Origin: Halobacillus locisalis
GTDB lineage: Bacteria > Bacillota > Bacilli > Bacillales > Halobacillaceae
Length of the DNA stretch: 64,000 bases
Reading direction: 5' to 3'
Assembly (NCBI RefSeq): GCF_013694105.1
Contig: NZ_JACEFG010000001.1
Location: 992,001-1,056,000 of the forward strand
Below, piece by piece: positions 37,509 through 46,206 of this stretch; the first letter of the stretch is position 1; every line of letters starts with the position of its first letter. A program made the translations under genes and the position numbers. The notes under the pieces are model-generated. The model searched no databases and was not told the DNA's origin. It was given only the letters and a program-made list of their open reading frames with translations.

Positions 37509-38516
37509 CTTACCTTTTACATATTCAGCATCGAATAAGAACATACGCATCAATAGGATCAATGATGGAATCAATAAACATAGCCCAGCTATGAACGCAA
37601 CAATCAACGCAATAGCCATCGACTCATGTGTAACTCCGCTTGTCAACGTGATATAAGGTCTCAGAATGTAAGGTAAGTGTGACGCACCGTAACCGAAAAA
37701 AGCAAATAGGAATTGGAGCATTACTGCAATGAAAGCCAACCCATAATATCTCCCTATATAGATGAGGAAAACAGCAACCATAAAGAAGGCGACCGATATT
37801 CCGAATACCCACCATAATTCCAGAGCTCTTTGGAAATGGTCTAAGTTCTGCTGGCTAAGTGCAATAAATGTCGTCAAACTCGCAATGATCGTTGGAGAGC
37901 TCCAGAAAAGTGCGTACTTTCTGACTAACTCCAGGGCGGGTTTATCTCCGGCTCGATCCGCATAATATGTCAAGAACATAGCACTAATGTATAAAACGGA
38001 AACAAGAGCCAGAAAGACAACACTCCAAGAATAAGGGCTCGTTAACAACTCCCCGTAAAGTAATTGCACACCATTGGCCGTTTCTTCGATAAAACCACCT
38101 TCTGATATCGTCAATGCAGTCGATAATGAGGCTGGAATCAATAGTCCCGTAGCTCCATAAAAGAACATATATACGGCATTATCTTTTGAGCCGTAGCTCT
38201 CAAATGCATAAAAAGAACCACGGATGGCCAGCAGCACAATAGCGATACTTCCTGGTATAAGCAACGATTGGCCATAATAGTATGCTGTGTCAGGGAAGAA
38301 ACCGACAAGCCCTACGAAGAAGAAGACAAAGAACACATTGGTCACTTCCCAAACCGGCGAAAGGTACCTTGAAATGAGCTGGTTTATAATATGGTCCTTT
38401 TTTGTCACTCTTGCGTAATAGGCAAAGAATCCAGCCCCGAAATCAATCGAGGCTACAATCAAGTAACCATATAGAAAGAACCATAAAACCGTAATACCGA
38501 TCAGTTCATAACTCAT
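37503..38516 (-). CDS. cydB: cytochrome bd oxidase subunit II
   Basis: 337 residues, about eight or nine membrane helices, beginning MSYELIGITVLWFFLYGYL; the acidic residue of the SIDFGAGF segment and WEVTNVF are family features. It pairs with CydA to make a high-affinity quinol oxidase. Overlaps cydA by 4 bases (ATGA), indicating coupled translation. Genes for the CydC/CydD exporter do not follow. Confidence 0.94.
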   Translation of the reverse strand: MSYELIGITVLWFFLYGYLIVASIDFGAGFFAYYARVTKKDHIINQLISRYLSPVWEVTNVFFVFFFVGLVGFFPDTAYYYGQSLLIPGSIAIVLLAIRGSFYAFESYGSKDNAVYMFFYGATGLLIPASLSTALTISEGGFIEETANGVQLLYGELLTSPYSWSVVFLALVSVLYISAMFLTYYADRAGDKPALELVRKYALFWSSPTIIASLTTFIALSQQNLDHFQRALELWWVFGISVAFFMVAVFLIYIGRYYGLAFIAVMLQFLFAFFGYGASHLPYILRPYITLTSGVTHESMAIALIVAFIAGLCLLIPSLILLMRMFLFDAEYVKGKK

Positions 38517-39874
38517 GACTGGTCATCCTCCTTCGTTGCTGCAACTTGTGGGAACAAACGCTCAAGCTCCAGTTCAGCAGGATTATCCTTGAACATTTTT
38601 CGAAGGACAACAATACAGCCAGTGCCTAATACGATATATAGAGCTAAGAACAATAGGAACATCCACCCAACATATGGAGATGTAGTCGCTCCCTCCGTCA
38701 CGGTCATAAACCCTCTTAAAATCCAAGGCTGTCGTCCAACCTCAGCATAAACCCAGCCGAATTCTACAGCTAACATGGATAAAGGACCAGCTAGAGCAAT
38801 ACCCGTGAGAAGAAGTCGGTTATTCTCATTCCACTTTTTAACTTTCCAAAATACGAGGAATAACAAGGAAATCCCAAGTAAGTAGAAGCCTATCGATACC
38901 ATCAAGTCGAACATGTAGTGAATCCATAGAGGAGGCTGCTCATCCACCGGTGTTTCTTCTAGTCCCTCTACCTCAGCATTGAAATCCCCATATGCTAAGA
39001 AACTTAAAGCATTCGGGATTCGAATCGCATTTTCAACTTCATTGTTTTCATTTAATGTACCAAAAACAATCAAATCTGCCCCTTCTTCTGTTTCAAAGTG
39101 CCATTCACCAGCTGCCAGTTTCTCAGGCTGATACTCCGCTAAGAATTTTGCGGAAAGGTCGCCAGCAACAGCCGTAAGAATAGCGAATAAGAATGTAAAG
39201 GTTACCGTCAACTTGAGAGCTTTCTTGTGATAGGTAGATCCTTTCTTCCACAATATGAAAATCGCAGCTATACCGGCAAGGATAGCGGCAGATGTTAAGT
39301 AGGAAGAAGAAATGACGTGAAACACTTTAGTCGGCGTCGCTGGATTAAACATAGCGGCCAAAGGATCGATGGATGTCACGGTACCATTTTCCATCTCAAA
39401 CCCTTGAGGTTGATTCATGAATGAGTTTACCGTTGTAATGAAGAACGCAGAAAGAGTTCCTCCGATTACAACTGGAATGGACAGTAACCAATGGTAGATA
39501 GGATTCTTAAATCGATCCCATGTATAAAGGTAGATCCCTAAGAAAATCGCTTCAAAAAAGAAAGCGAACGTCTCCATAAATAAAGGCAGTGCAATCACGT
39601 TTCCCGCGAGTTGCATAAAGCTAGGCCAGATCAGCGACAGTTGCAGACCTATAGCTGTACCTGTTACAACACCAACGGCTACAGTGATGGTATATCCCCT
39701 TGTCCAACGGCGTGCGAGCAAGGTGTAATGAGGGTCTTTTTTCTTAATCCCGATAAATTCTGCGATGGAAACCATCACAGGAACACCTACTCCGACTGTG
39801 GCAAAGATGGCATGAAAGAGTAGTGTCATAGATGTCAACATACGACTAATGGTTGCGCCATCTAGTTCAAACAT
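38513..39874 (-). CDS. cydA: cytochrome bd oxidase subunit I
   Basis: 453 residues, the short form with a small Q-loop seen in Firmicutes. An early His (near 21, LLFHAIFATVGVG) matches the heme b595 ligand; the FHVISSSYLTSAAIL helix supplies the b558 His; the motif GRQPWILRGFMTVTEG is conserved near 390. Start follows GGGGGAACTACA. A Rex-like operator lies about 105 bases upstream, consistent with induction at low oxygen or high NADH. Confidence 0.95.
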   Translation of the reverse strand: MFELDGATISRMLTSMTLLFHAIFATVGVGVPVMVSIAEFIGIKKKDPHYTLLARRWTRGYTITVAVGVVTGTAIGLQLSLIWPSFMQLAGNVIALPLFMETFAFFFEAIFLGIYLYTWDRFKNPIYHWLLSIPVVIGGTLSAFFITTVNSFMNQPQGFEMENGTVTSIDPLAAMFNPATPTKVFHVISSSYLTSAAILAGIAAIFILWKKGSTYHKKALKLTVTFTFLFAILTAVAGDLSAKFLAEYQPEKLAAGEWHFETEEGADLIVFGTLNENNEVENAIRIPNALSFLAYGDFNAEVEGLEETPVDEQPPLWIHYMFDLMVSIGFYLLGISLLFLVFWKVKKWNENNRLLLTGIALAGPLSMLAVEFGWVYAEVGRQPWILRGFMTVTEGATTSPYVGWMFLLFLALYIVLGTGCIVVLRKMFKDNPAELELERLFPQVAATKEDDQS

Positions 39875-39978
39875 TGTAGTTCCCCCTCACCAATTAAGGT
39901 TCTGAATCAATATTTATGCAAGTCTATCTCCAGTATAAATCGTGAAACTGCATTATTGTTAAAAGCTTTTTGCCGATT

Positions 39979-39996
39979 TTGTGACAAACTTCACAA
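39979..39996. promoter_or_regulatory. Rex-like operator upstream of cydA
   Basis: The 18-base sequence TTGTGACAAACTTCACAA has perfect six-base dyad ends TTGTGA / TCACAA, as in the Rex consensus TTGTGAA-N4-TTCACAA. Rex represses cyd genes in B. subtilis and releases DNA when NADH rises. The site is about 40 bases upstream of the likely -10. Confidence 0.8.
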
Positions 39997-40141
39997 ACAT
40001 TGAATTTGCATTTAGAATACACCACTTCTGTTGATTTGTCTAAAGATATTACTTCCACCATACCCTATTGAGCTATTACTTTAACTCTTCCTTCCACCAA
40101 CCAAGCGCATTAGATTTGACTTTACGTACATATGTGCAAAA

Positions 40142-40182
40142 AACCCCCGAGTACACTCTCGTTGAGAGTGTACTCGGGGGTT
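40142..40182 (-). terminator. terminator of the ABC exporter operon
   Basis: Nineteen-base perfect stem AACCCCCGAGTACACTCTC with loop of three and a T run on the minus strand, just past the second gene. The longest hairpin of its kind in the window. Confidence 0.92.
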
Positions 40183-40190
40183 GGTTTCTT

Positions 40191-42023
40191 TTATATAGCA
40201 TCTAGCATTTGGAACTGAGCTTTCACCAATTCATAGTATTCCCCTTTTTGATCCATCAACTCATGGTGGGAACCATTCTCTAAAATCTTACCATTCTCCA
40301 GTACGAAAATATTATCTGCTTCTCGAATGGTTGATAAACGGTGGGCAATGATAATGGCGGTCCGCCCCTTCAACAATTTCCGAAGGGCGTTTTGAATTTT
40401 CACTTCTGTCTCTGTGTCAATACTAGCCGTCGCTTCATCCAAGATCAGAATACGCGGATCTGCTAGTAATGCACGAGCAAATGAAAGCAATTGTCTTTCT
40501 CCAGCTGACAAGATATTTCCGCGCTCCTCAACTTCGGTCTCATAACCGTTATTCAAGCGTTGAATGAAGTCGTCTGCACCAACGACTTTGGCCGCTTCTT
40601 TCACTTCATCATCACTGGCACTCGGTCTACCGAAACGGATATTGTCCATAATTGTTCCTGAGAAGATAAAAGTATCTTGTAACACCACACTGATTTGCTG
40701 GCGAACACTGTCGATCGTAGCATCTCTTAAATCGACACCATCGATTTTCACAGCCCCTTTTGTCGGATCATAAAAGCGGCTGATCAAGTTAGCGATGGTG
40801 GACTTTCCAGAACCAGTATGACCGACGAGTGCAACGGTTTGCCCTTGCTTCATTTCCAAATTGATGTCATGCAAAGCGATCCGTTTCTCATCGTAGGCAA
40901 ACTGAACGTGGTCAAATTCGATGTGACCTTTCATATCAGTCAACTTTCTAGCGTTTGACTTTTCTTCGACATTCGGTTCTTCATCAAGGAACTCGAAGAT
41001 TCGTTCTGAAGCAGCCATTGCCATTAGAAGTTGGTTGTACATCATACCAAGTCGTGAAATCGGCTCCCAGAACATCCCTAAGTAGAAGGAGAACGAGACG
41101 AACGTACCGACAACGATATCACCTTGCAAGATTAAAAATGCACCATATGCGATTAAAATGACAGTTCCGACCGCATTACTCATCTCGACGAATGGACGGA
41201 ACATCGCACTCTTTTTCACAGCAGTGTTCCATGATTCAAGGTTATCAGAGTTCACACCATCAAAGAATTCGGCGTTTTCTTTCTCTTGTGAAAAAGATTG
41301 GGTGATTCGGATTCCCTGTATGCTCTCATTCAAATGGGAATTCAGTTTTGATTGTTGAATCCTGACCTGCTGCCACGACCTACGGATGTTGCGACGCAGT
41401 TTTGTTGAAATGTAGAACATAATCGGCAAGATAACGAGAATCGCAAGCGCTAGTTTAGGACTCATAAAGAACAGGATGACCACGATCCCCGATAGCATGA
41501 CGATGTCCATCAACAAGTTTATGATTCCATTTGTAAATAGCTCTTGAAGTGAATTGATATCATTCATGATCCGCACAAGAATCGAACCGGCCGATCTTGA
41601 GTCGAAGAACTTATGCGACAAGCGTTGAACGTGTGAGAACAAATGCTCACGTAAATCATAAATGACATTTTGGCCTAATATGTTTACGTACTTTATTCGT
41701 AAAGCATTTCCTATATAACTAAGCAAATACATAATTGCAATACCTACGACTAATTGTACCAATAATGGTACATTGCCATTTGCTATCGCGATATCAATCG
41801 CCACTTTACCAATCAGAATCGGTACTCCAAGACGGACGATGGTTGAAATAAGCATCGCAACGATAGCGATCGGCAATAAGGTCCTCGTGTAGGGTTTAAT
41901 GTATTTTAATAATCTCCACATTTGCGCCCAGTTGAATGGTTTCTCGATCGCTTGGTCCTGGGTGTACTTGAACCGGTTTAAATGCTTGTTGGTTTCTGTT
42001 TTGTGTTTCGGACGTTTTACCAA
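40191..42023 (-). CDS. ABC exporter, half-transporter with catalytic Glu
   Basis: 610 residues from a TTG start after GGAGGGAGAAACC. Six-helix exporter membrane domain (about 45-345) and nucleotide-binding domain (about 365-600): Walker A GHTGSGKST, Walker B with intact Glu (ILILDEATASID), but degenerate signature LSAGE in place of LSGGQ. With the upstream partner it makes a heterodimer with one full and one weakened ATP site. The type (YfiBC- or BmrCD-like) is a multidrug or lipid exporter; substrate unknown. Confidence 0.9.
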   Translation of the reverse strand: MVKRPKHKTETNKHLNRFKYTQDQAIEKPFNWAQMWRLLKYIKPYTRTLLPIAIVAMLISTIVRLGVPILIGKVAIDIAIANGNVPLLVQLVVGIAIMYLLSYIGNALRIKYVNILGQNVIYDLREHLFSHVQRLSHKFFDSRSAGSILVRIMNDINSLQELFTNGIINLLMDIVMLSGIVVILFFMSPKLALAILVILPIMFYISTKLRRNIRRSWQQVRIQQSKLNSHLNESIQGIRITQSFSQEKENAEFFDGVNSDNLESWNTAVKKSAMFRPFVEMSNAVGTVILIAYGAFLILQGDIVVGTFVSFSFYLGMFWEPISRLGMMYNQLLMAMAASERIFEFLDEEPNVEEKSNARKLTDMKGHIEFDHVQFAYDEKRIALHDINLEMKQGQTVALVGHTGSGKSTIANLISRFYDPTKGAVKIDGVDLRDATIDSVRQQISVVLQDTFIFSGTIMDNIRFGRPSASDDEVKEAAKVVGADDFIQRLNNGYETEVEERGNILSAGERQLLSFARALLADPRILILDEATASIDTETEVKIQNALRKLLKGRTAIIIAHRLSTIREADNIFVLENGKILENGSHHELMDQKGEYYELVKAQFQMLDAI

Positions 42024-42043
42024 GGTTTCTCCCTCCTTTATGG

Positions 42044-43798
42044 CTAGATATTCGCTGCATTCATAATTTTTTCTTTGTCTTGATATTGAATATCATAAAT
42101 ACGCTGATACGGTCCTCCGTTTACGAGCAGATCATCATGGAGACCCCGTTCTTTAACTGCCCCGTCTTCTAGGACTAAGATTTCATCGGCATGCTTCAAT
42201 GAAGAAATCCTGTGAGCTATGATGAACGTTGTACGTCCTTCCATCACCTCTTGCAGTGCTTTTTGTATTTGGAATTCTGTCTCCATATCTACAGCGGAGG
42301 TAGCATCATCCAAAATTAAGACCGCAGGGTCGATGAGAATGGCACGAGCAATCGCAATTCGCTGCTTTTGCCCTCCGGATAACCCCATACCACGTTCACC
42401 AAGGAGCGTATCGTAGCCTTCTGGCATATCCATGATAAAATCGTGGGCCTGGGCGCGCTTGGCTGCAGCCATAACATCTTCCATCGTTGCATCGGGATTC
42501 CCGTAGCTAATGTTCTCTTTAATAGTGGTAGAGAATAGGAACGATTCCTGCAATACGAACCCAATGTTTTTACGCAGCGTCTTTAAACCATAATCTTGGA
42601 CGGGATTCCCATCTAAAAGCACTTCACCTTTTTCAGGCTCATAGAAACGTGTAATCAACTGAGTGATACTCGTTTTCCCTGATCCTGTTGCACCGATCAA
42701 ACCTATTGTTTTTCCTGGAGGGGCGTCAAAGGAAATGTCTTTCAAAGCAGAGTCATCATCTTCTGCGTAGGTCAACGTGACCTCTTTGAACGTCACATGT
42801 CCGTTAAGACGATCTTGAATGATCGCTCCTTCTTTCTCTTGAATATCTTCTTCTGCTTCCAGAATCTCAAGTAAACGCTCACCAGAAGCTTTCGATTGAG
42901 AGAACAAGTTAATGACAAAACCGAAGTTCATAAGCGGTCCTAGAACAAGCCAAACAAGGTTGAAGAAGGCGACCAATTCACCGAGCATGAGTGAATCGTT
43001 GACCACTAGATACCCTCCATAGGCAAGTAAAGCGACAACACTTACATTTCCGATGAACTCCATTAATGGAAAGTACTTAGACCAGATATTAGACGTAGTG
43101 ATGAAATTCGATCGGTAGTCATCACTGCGGTTCAGAAATCGGCCCACTTCGAAATCTTCCCTCGACAAGGACTTGACCGTGTTCATGCCGCTAATATTTT
43201 CCTGAACCCTCGTATTCAACTTTCCGAATGACTTACGAATCTTACGGAACGCAGGGTGAACTTTGCGGTCGAACCGATAAACGACAATGGCCAGAAACGG
43301 CATGACGGCCATCGTTACAAGGGCGAGTGGTACAGAAAAATAAAACATGACACTTAAGCTAATCACAATAAGTAAAATAATACGAATCAGTTCTGAAAAA
43401 CCCAATGCTAGAAAGAATCGAAAGCCTTCCACATCCGCAGTCAGACGTGACATCAAATCCCCTGTTTTCGCATTATCATAATACCGAAACGGAAGTCGCT
43501 GAAGTTTTTTATACAGCGCGTCACGAAGCGTGTAAACAGAACGAATCCCGAAATATTCTCCTAAGTATTGATGGAAATAGGTGGCTACCCCTTTTACAAT
43601 CATTAAGCCGACAAAGGCTATACAAATGTAGGGAATCAATGAATACCTTTCTTGACCTACTACTTCGTCAATCGTCACTTGAAGCACGATCGGATATACG
43701 ACAGAGATACCCGTTACGAATAGTAGGGAAAAAAGCGACCAGAAGAAAAACTTTCTATAAGGCCAATAAAATTGCTTTAATTTCTTAAATGTTTCCAA
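42044..43798 (-). CDS. ABC exporter, half-transporter with degenerate catalytic site
   Basis: 584 residues from a TTG start (GAGGAGGGATACA before it). Membrane domain at about 10-310, nucleotide-binding domain at about 335-570: Walker A GATGSGKTS, canonical signature LSGGQ, but Walker B reads LILDDATSAVD with Asp replacing the catalytic Glu. This complements the defects of the downstream partner, 20 bases away in the same operon, so the two must work as a pair. Confidence 0.9.
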   Translation of the reverse strand: METFKKLKQFYWPYRKFFFWSLFSLLFVTGISVVYPIVLQVTIDEVVGQERYSLIPYICIAFVGLMIVKGVATYFHQYLGEYFGIRSVYTLRDALYKKLQRLPFRYYDNAKTGDLMSRLTADVEGFRFFLALGFSELIRIILLIVISLSVMFYFSVPLALVTMAVMPFLAIVVYRFDRKVHPAFRKIRKSFGKLNTRVQENISGMNTVKSLSREDFEVGRFLNRSDDYRSNFITTSNIWSKYFPLMEFIGNVSVVALLAYGGYLVVNDSLMLGELVAFFNLVWLVLGPLMNFGFVINLFSQSKASGERLLEILEAEEDIQEKEGAIIQDRLNGHVTFKEVTLTYAEDDDSALKDISFDAPPGKTIGLIGATGSGKTSITQLITRFYEPEKGEVLLDGNPVQDYGLKTLRKNIGFVLQESFLFSTTIKENISYGNPDATMEDVMAAAKRAQAHDFIMDMPEGYDTLLGERGMGLSGGQKQRIAIARAILIDPAVLILDDATSAVDMETEFQIQKALQEVMEGRTTFIIAHRISSLKHADEILVLEDGAVKERGLHDDLLVNGGPYQRIYDIQYQDKEKIMNAANI

Positions 43799-44007
43799 AT
43801 GTATCCCTCCTCTAAATCCTTTTTACCGTAATTACTAATATATCGGGTATCGAAATAAATATCCACCCATTTGATTCAATTTTTCAAAAATTAGTAGTTG
43901 TTCAAACATTCTACCGAGTAAGGACCTATCTAGAATCATCCTTTAGACTGATTTTCTCCACTACAACCACCATCATATCTTATAAAATACGCCTGAATCT
44001 CTTGAGA

Positions 44008-44054
44008 CAATAAAGAACAAGCTCCATCAATGATATGGAGCTTGTTCTTTATTG
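44008..44054 (-). terminator. ykuUV operon terminator
   Basis: Twenty-base perfect arms CAATAAAGAACAAGCTCCAT and complement, loop of seven; T residues in the arm and beyond. Confidence 0.88.
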
Positions 44055-44061
44055 ATGTTTT

Positions 44062-44514
44062 CTATTTTTGATGGATACCCAGCACACGGTTGACCCGTTT
44101 GCGGAGCATTTTCATACCTCCACCGCCCGCCTGGAAGTGACGAAGGTTTCCTTCGTCATCAAACACATAATAAGCAGGGACATATTGGTTATCAAAAGCG
44201 TCCGTCAAAGCGTGTTGATTGTCTACATAAATGGGCTGCGTGATGTCATGTTCTTTTGCCACTTGTTCAATCGTTTCCACATCTAGATCCTTCTCAGAAC
44301 GTGGCATATGAACAGCCACTACGTTTAAGTGATCTTTATACTCTTCACGAAATTCATTGACGCTTGGCATCGCTTCTTTACAAAGACCACAACTGACAGA
44401 CCAAAAGTGAATCAGTGTAGGTTTCCCGCCTACAAGGTCATCTCTGCTGATGGGATCACTGTTTAACCACTTCGTAGCTTCAGGCCATTCAGGCATGGGA
44501 GTTCTCAAGCGCAT
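44062..44514 (-). CDS. ykuV: cytosolic thiol-disulfide oxidoreductase YkuV
   Basis: 150 residues, thioredoxin fold of the TlpA-like type without signal peptide. Active site CGLC at 42-45 in WSVSCGLCKEAMP, cis-Pro in VPAYYVFD, conserved end GGGGMKMLRKRVNRVL, all as in YkuV of B. subtilis, which can replace thioredoxin. Ribosome site GAGGAGGATGGAAG. It lies 38 bases downstream of the peroxiredoxin gene and may reduce it. Confidence 0.93.
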   Translation of the reverse strand: MRLRTPMPEWPEATKWLNSDPISRDDLVGGKPTLIHFWSVSCGLCKEAMPSVNEFREEYKDHLNVVAVHMPRSEKDLDVETIEQVAKEHDITQPIYVDNQHALTDAFDNQYVPAYYVFDDEGNLRHFQAGGGGMKMLRKRVNRVLGIHQK

Positions 44515-44552
44515 CTTCCATCCTCCTCGCTGTTTTCTTCAAGAGCGTGAAC

Positions 44553-45095
44553 TTACAGTGTCTCTTGACCAGGCTTCCAATTCGCTGGACACAAACCACC
44601 AGTTTGAAGAGCTTGTAGCACACGTAAAGTTTCATCGACGTCACGACCGATGTTATTGTGGTTGACCACTTGATATAGTAATTCACCTTCTGGGCTGATG
44701 ATGAACAATCCGCGAAGCGCAACCCCCTCTTCTTCAATAAGTACACCGTAGTCTTTTGCTACTTTATGATTTGTATCAGCAGCCAGGGAATAGTGCAGGT
44801 CCCCTAAGCCATTCTCATCACGCGATGTATTGATCCATGCAAGATGAGTATGAATCGTATCAGTCGATACACCAATAACGTCTGCATCCAAATCCTCAAA
44901 TTCATCGAAACGATCAGAAACCGAGGTGATTTCTGTAGGACATACAAACGTAAAGTCCATCGGATAGAAAAACAGGACCGTCCATTTGTCATTTTTCATA
45001 TTTTCTTCAAGAGACACTTTTCCGAATTCCTTGTTTGGAAGCACAGCCTCCATTTCAAAGCGTGGTGCTTGCTTGGCAACCATACGTTCTGCCAT
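44553..45095 (-). CDS. ykuU: 2-Cys peroxiredoxin YkuU
   Basis: 180 residues, typical AhpC/Prx1 enzyme that reduces hydrogen peroxide and organic peroxides. Peroxidatic Cys52 in DFTFVCPTEIT, resolving Cys169 in GLCPANWKPGQ, Thr49 and Arg of the active site in place. GGAGGGATTTTAA precedes the ATG. The pair with ykuV forms a peroxide-detoxifying unit. No PerR box seen in the 150 bases upstream. Confidence 0.94.
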   Translation of the reverse strand: MAERMVAKQAPRFEMEAVLPNKEFGKVSLEENMKNDKWTVLFFYPMDFTFVCPTEITSVSDRFDEFEDLDADVIGVSTDTIHTHLAWINTSRDENGLGDLHYSLAADTNHKVAKDYGVLIEEEGVALRGLFIISPEGELLYQVVNHNNIGRDVDETLRVLQALQTGGLCPANWKPGQETL

Positions 45096-45335
45096 TTAAA
45101 ATCCCTCCAGATTATTATTCAAGTGTAAATGGAATGCATTAAGTAGTATAACCAGATCCCCTAGGTAGAATATACGTGTTCCATGCCATTACCTTCTTAC
45201 ATAAGTCTATCCATTAAAAAGAGAACGCATACTTCGACATTTCTTCGTCATTTCTTTTAAAATAATTGATAATTACCTAAGTTTTTCGCTATTCTATAAT
45301 AGGAATAGTATTTTAGAGTTGAAAGGAGACTTTTA

Positions 45336-46178
45336 GTGAATTTATTTGAAGAAGGTTTTAAGTTTAACCCTAGCGTATTAGTCGAAGGGTTAATAGCGGT
45401 CGGTGTGGAGATTCTTGTGCTCATTATCGCCTTTGCGATTGTTAGACCCATTGGGCGAAAAGCAATCGAAAAGGCAATCAACAAAGTTAGTAAACAGCGG
45501 AACATTTCAGAAGGTCGTAGTAAAACACTCGAGAAGCTTTCTGTTAACATCTTTTCCTATGCCCTTATTTTTATGCTTATCGTGATGATCCTAGGTGCTA
45601 TGGACATTGATATTGCTCCACTCATTGCGGGTGCTGGTATTGTCGGGTTAGCAATCGGCTTTGGTGCTCAAGGGATTGTTTCGGATGTTGTCACAGGCTT
45701 TTTCTTGCTGCTCGAGCGTCAAGTTGAAGTGGATGATTACGTGACGGCAGGTGGATATGACGGGGTTGTCGAGGAAGTCGGCATTCGCACCACTCAAGTG
45801 CGCAGTTTCGATGGGACGTTGAATTTCATCCCGAACCGCAATATATCTGGCGTTGCCAACCACTCTAGAGGCAATATGCGTGCGCTTGTAGATATAGGAA
45901 TCGGTTACGATGAGAATATTGATGAAGCAATGACGGTTCTTAAGGAAGTAGCCGATCGCTTCCAGGATGATGAACGCTTCAAAGAAGGTCCAAATGTCTT
46001 AGGTGTGCAAAGCTTAGGCTCTTCTGATGTTGTGATCCGTGTGCTAGGTAAGACAGCCAACATGGAACAGTGGGCTGTGGAACGTGATTTGAGAAAAGCG
46101 ATGAAAGAAGCCCTCGATCAAGCAGGAATTGAAATTCCTTATCCTCACCAAGTATACGTTACAAAAAATGAAGAATAA
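45336..46178 (+). CDS. ykuT: small-conductance mechanosensitive channel (MscS type) YkuT
   Basis: 280 residues from a GTG after AAAGGAGAC. Three membrane helices (about 20-45, 72-95, 98-125), the last being the glycine/alanine-rich pore helix IAGAGIVGLAIGFGAQG, then the beta and C-terminal cage domains (VEVDDYVTAGGYDG onward). It vents solutes on hypo-osmotic shock, which fits the BCCT uptake gene elsewhere in the window. Converges on the CorC-type gene. Confidence 0.93.
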   Translation: MNLFEEGFKFNPSVLVEGLIAVGVEILVLIIAFAIVRPIGRKAIEKAINKVSKQRNISEGRSKTLEKLSVNIFSYALIFMLIVMILGAMDIDIAPLIAGAGIVGLAIGFGAQGIVSDVVTGFFLLLERQVEVDDYVTAGGYDGVVEEVGIRTTQVRSFDGTLNFIPNRNISGVANHSRGNMRALVDIGIGYDENIDEAMTVLKEVADRFQDDERFKEGPNVLGVQSLGSSDVVIRVLGKTANMEQWAVERDLRKAMKEALDQAGIEIPYPHQVYVTKNEE

Positions 46179-46182
46179 GAGA

Positions 46183-46206
46183 AAAGCCCGGGTTACCGGG
46201 CTTTTT
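46183..46206. terminator. bidirectional terminator, ykuT / CorC-type gene
   Basis: Ten-base arms AAAAGCCCGG / CCGGGCTTTT; loop four bases. Confidence 0.88.

Larger units (their letters stand above)
39875..40190. other. 316-base region between cydA and the ABC exporter genes
   Basis: Contains the cydA promoter with a TATACT -10 (plus-strand AGTATA 39932-39937), the Rex-like operator 39979-39996, and the ABC exporter terminator 40142-40182. No coding frame I would support. Confidence 0.65.

Noticed and set aside
40191-43798. ABC pair as CydCD for cytochrome bd assembly
   Set aside because: Upstream of cydA with a strong terminator between, and the sequence looks like drug-type heterodimers; CydCD normally follow cydAB.
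45096-45335. PerR or Fur box upstream of ykuU
   Set aside because: No sequence close to TTATAATNATTATAA or the Fur 7-1-7 pattern.
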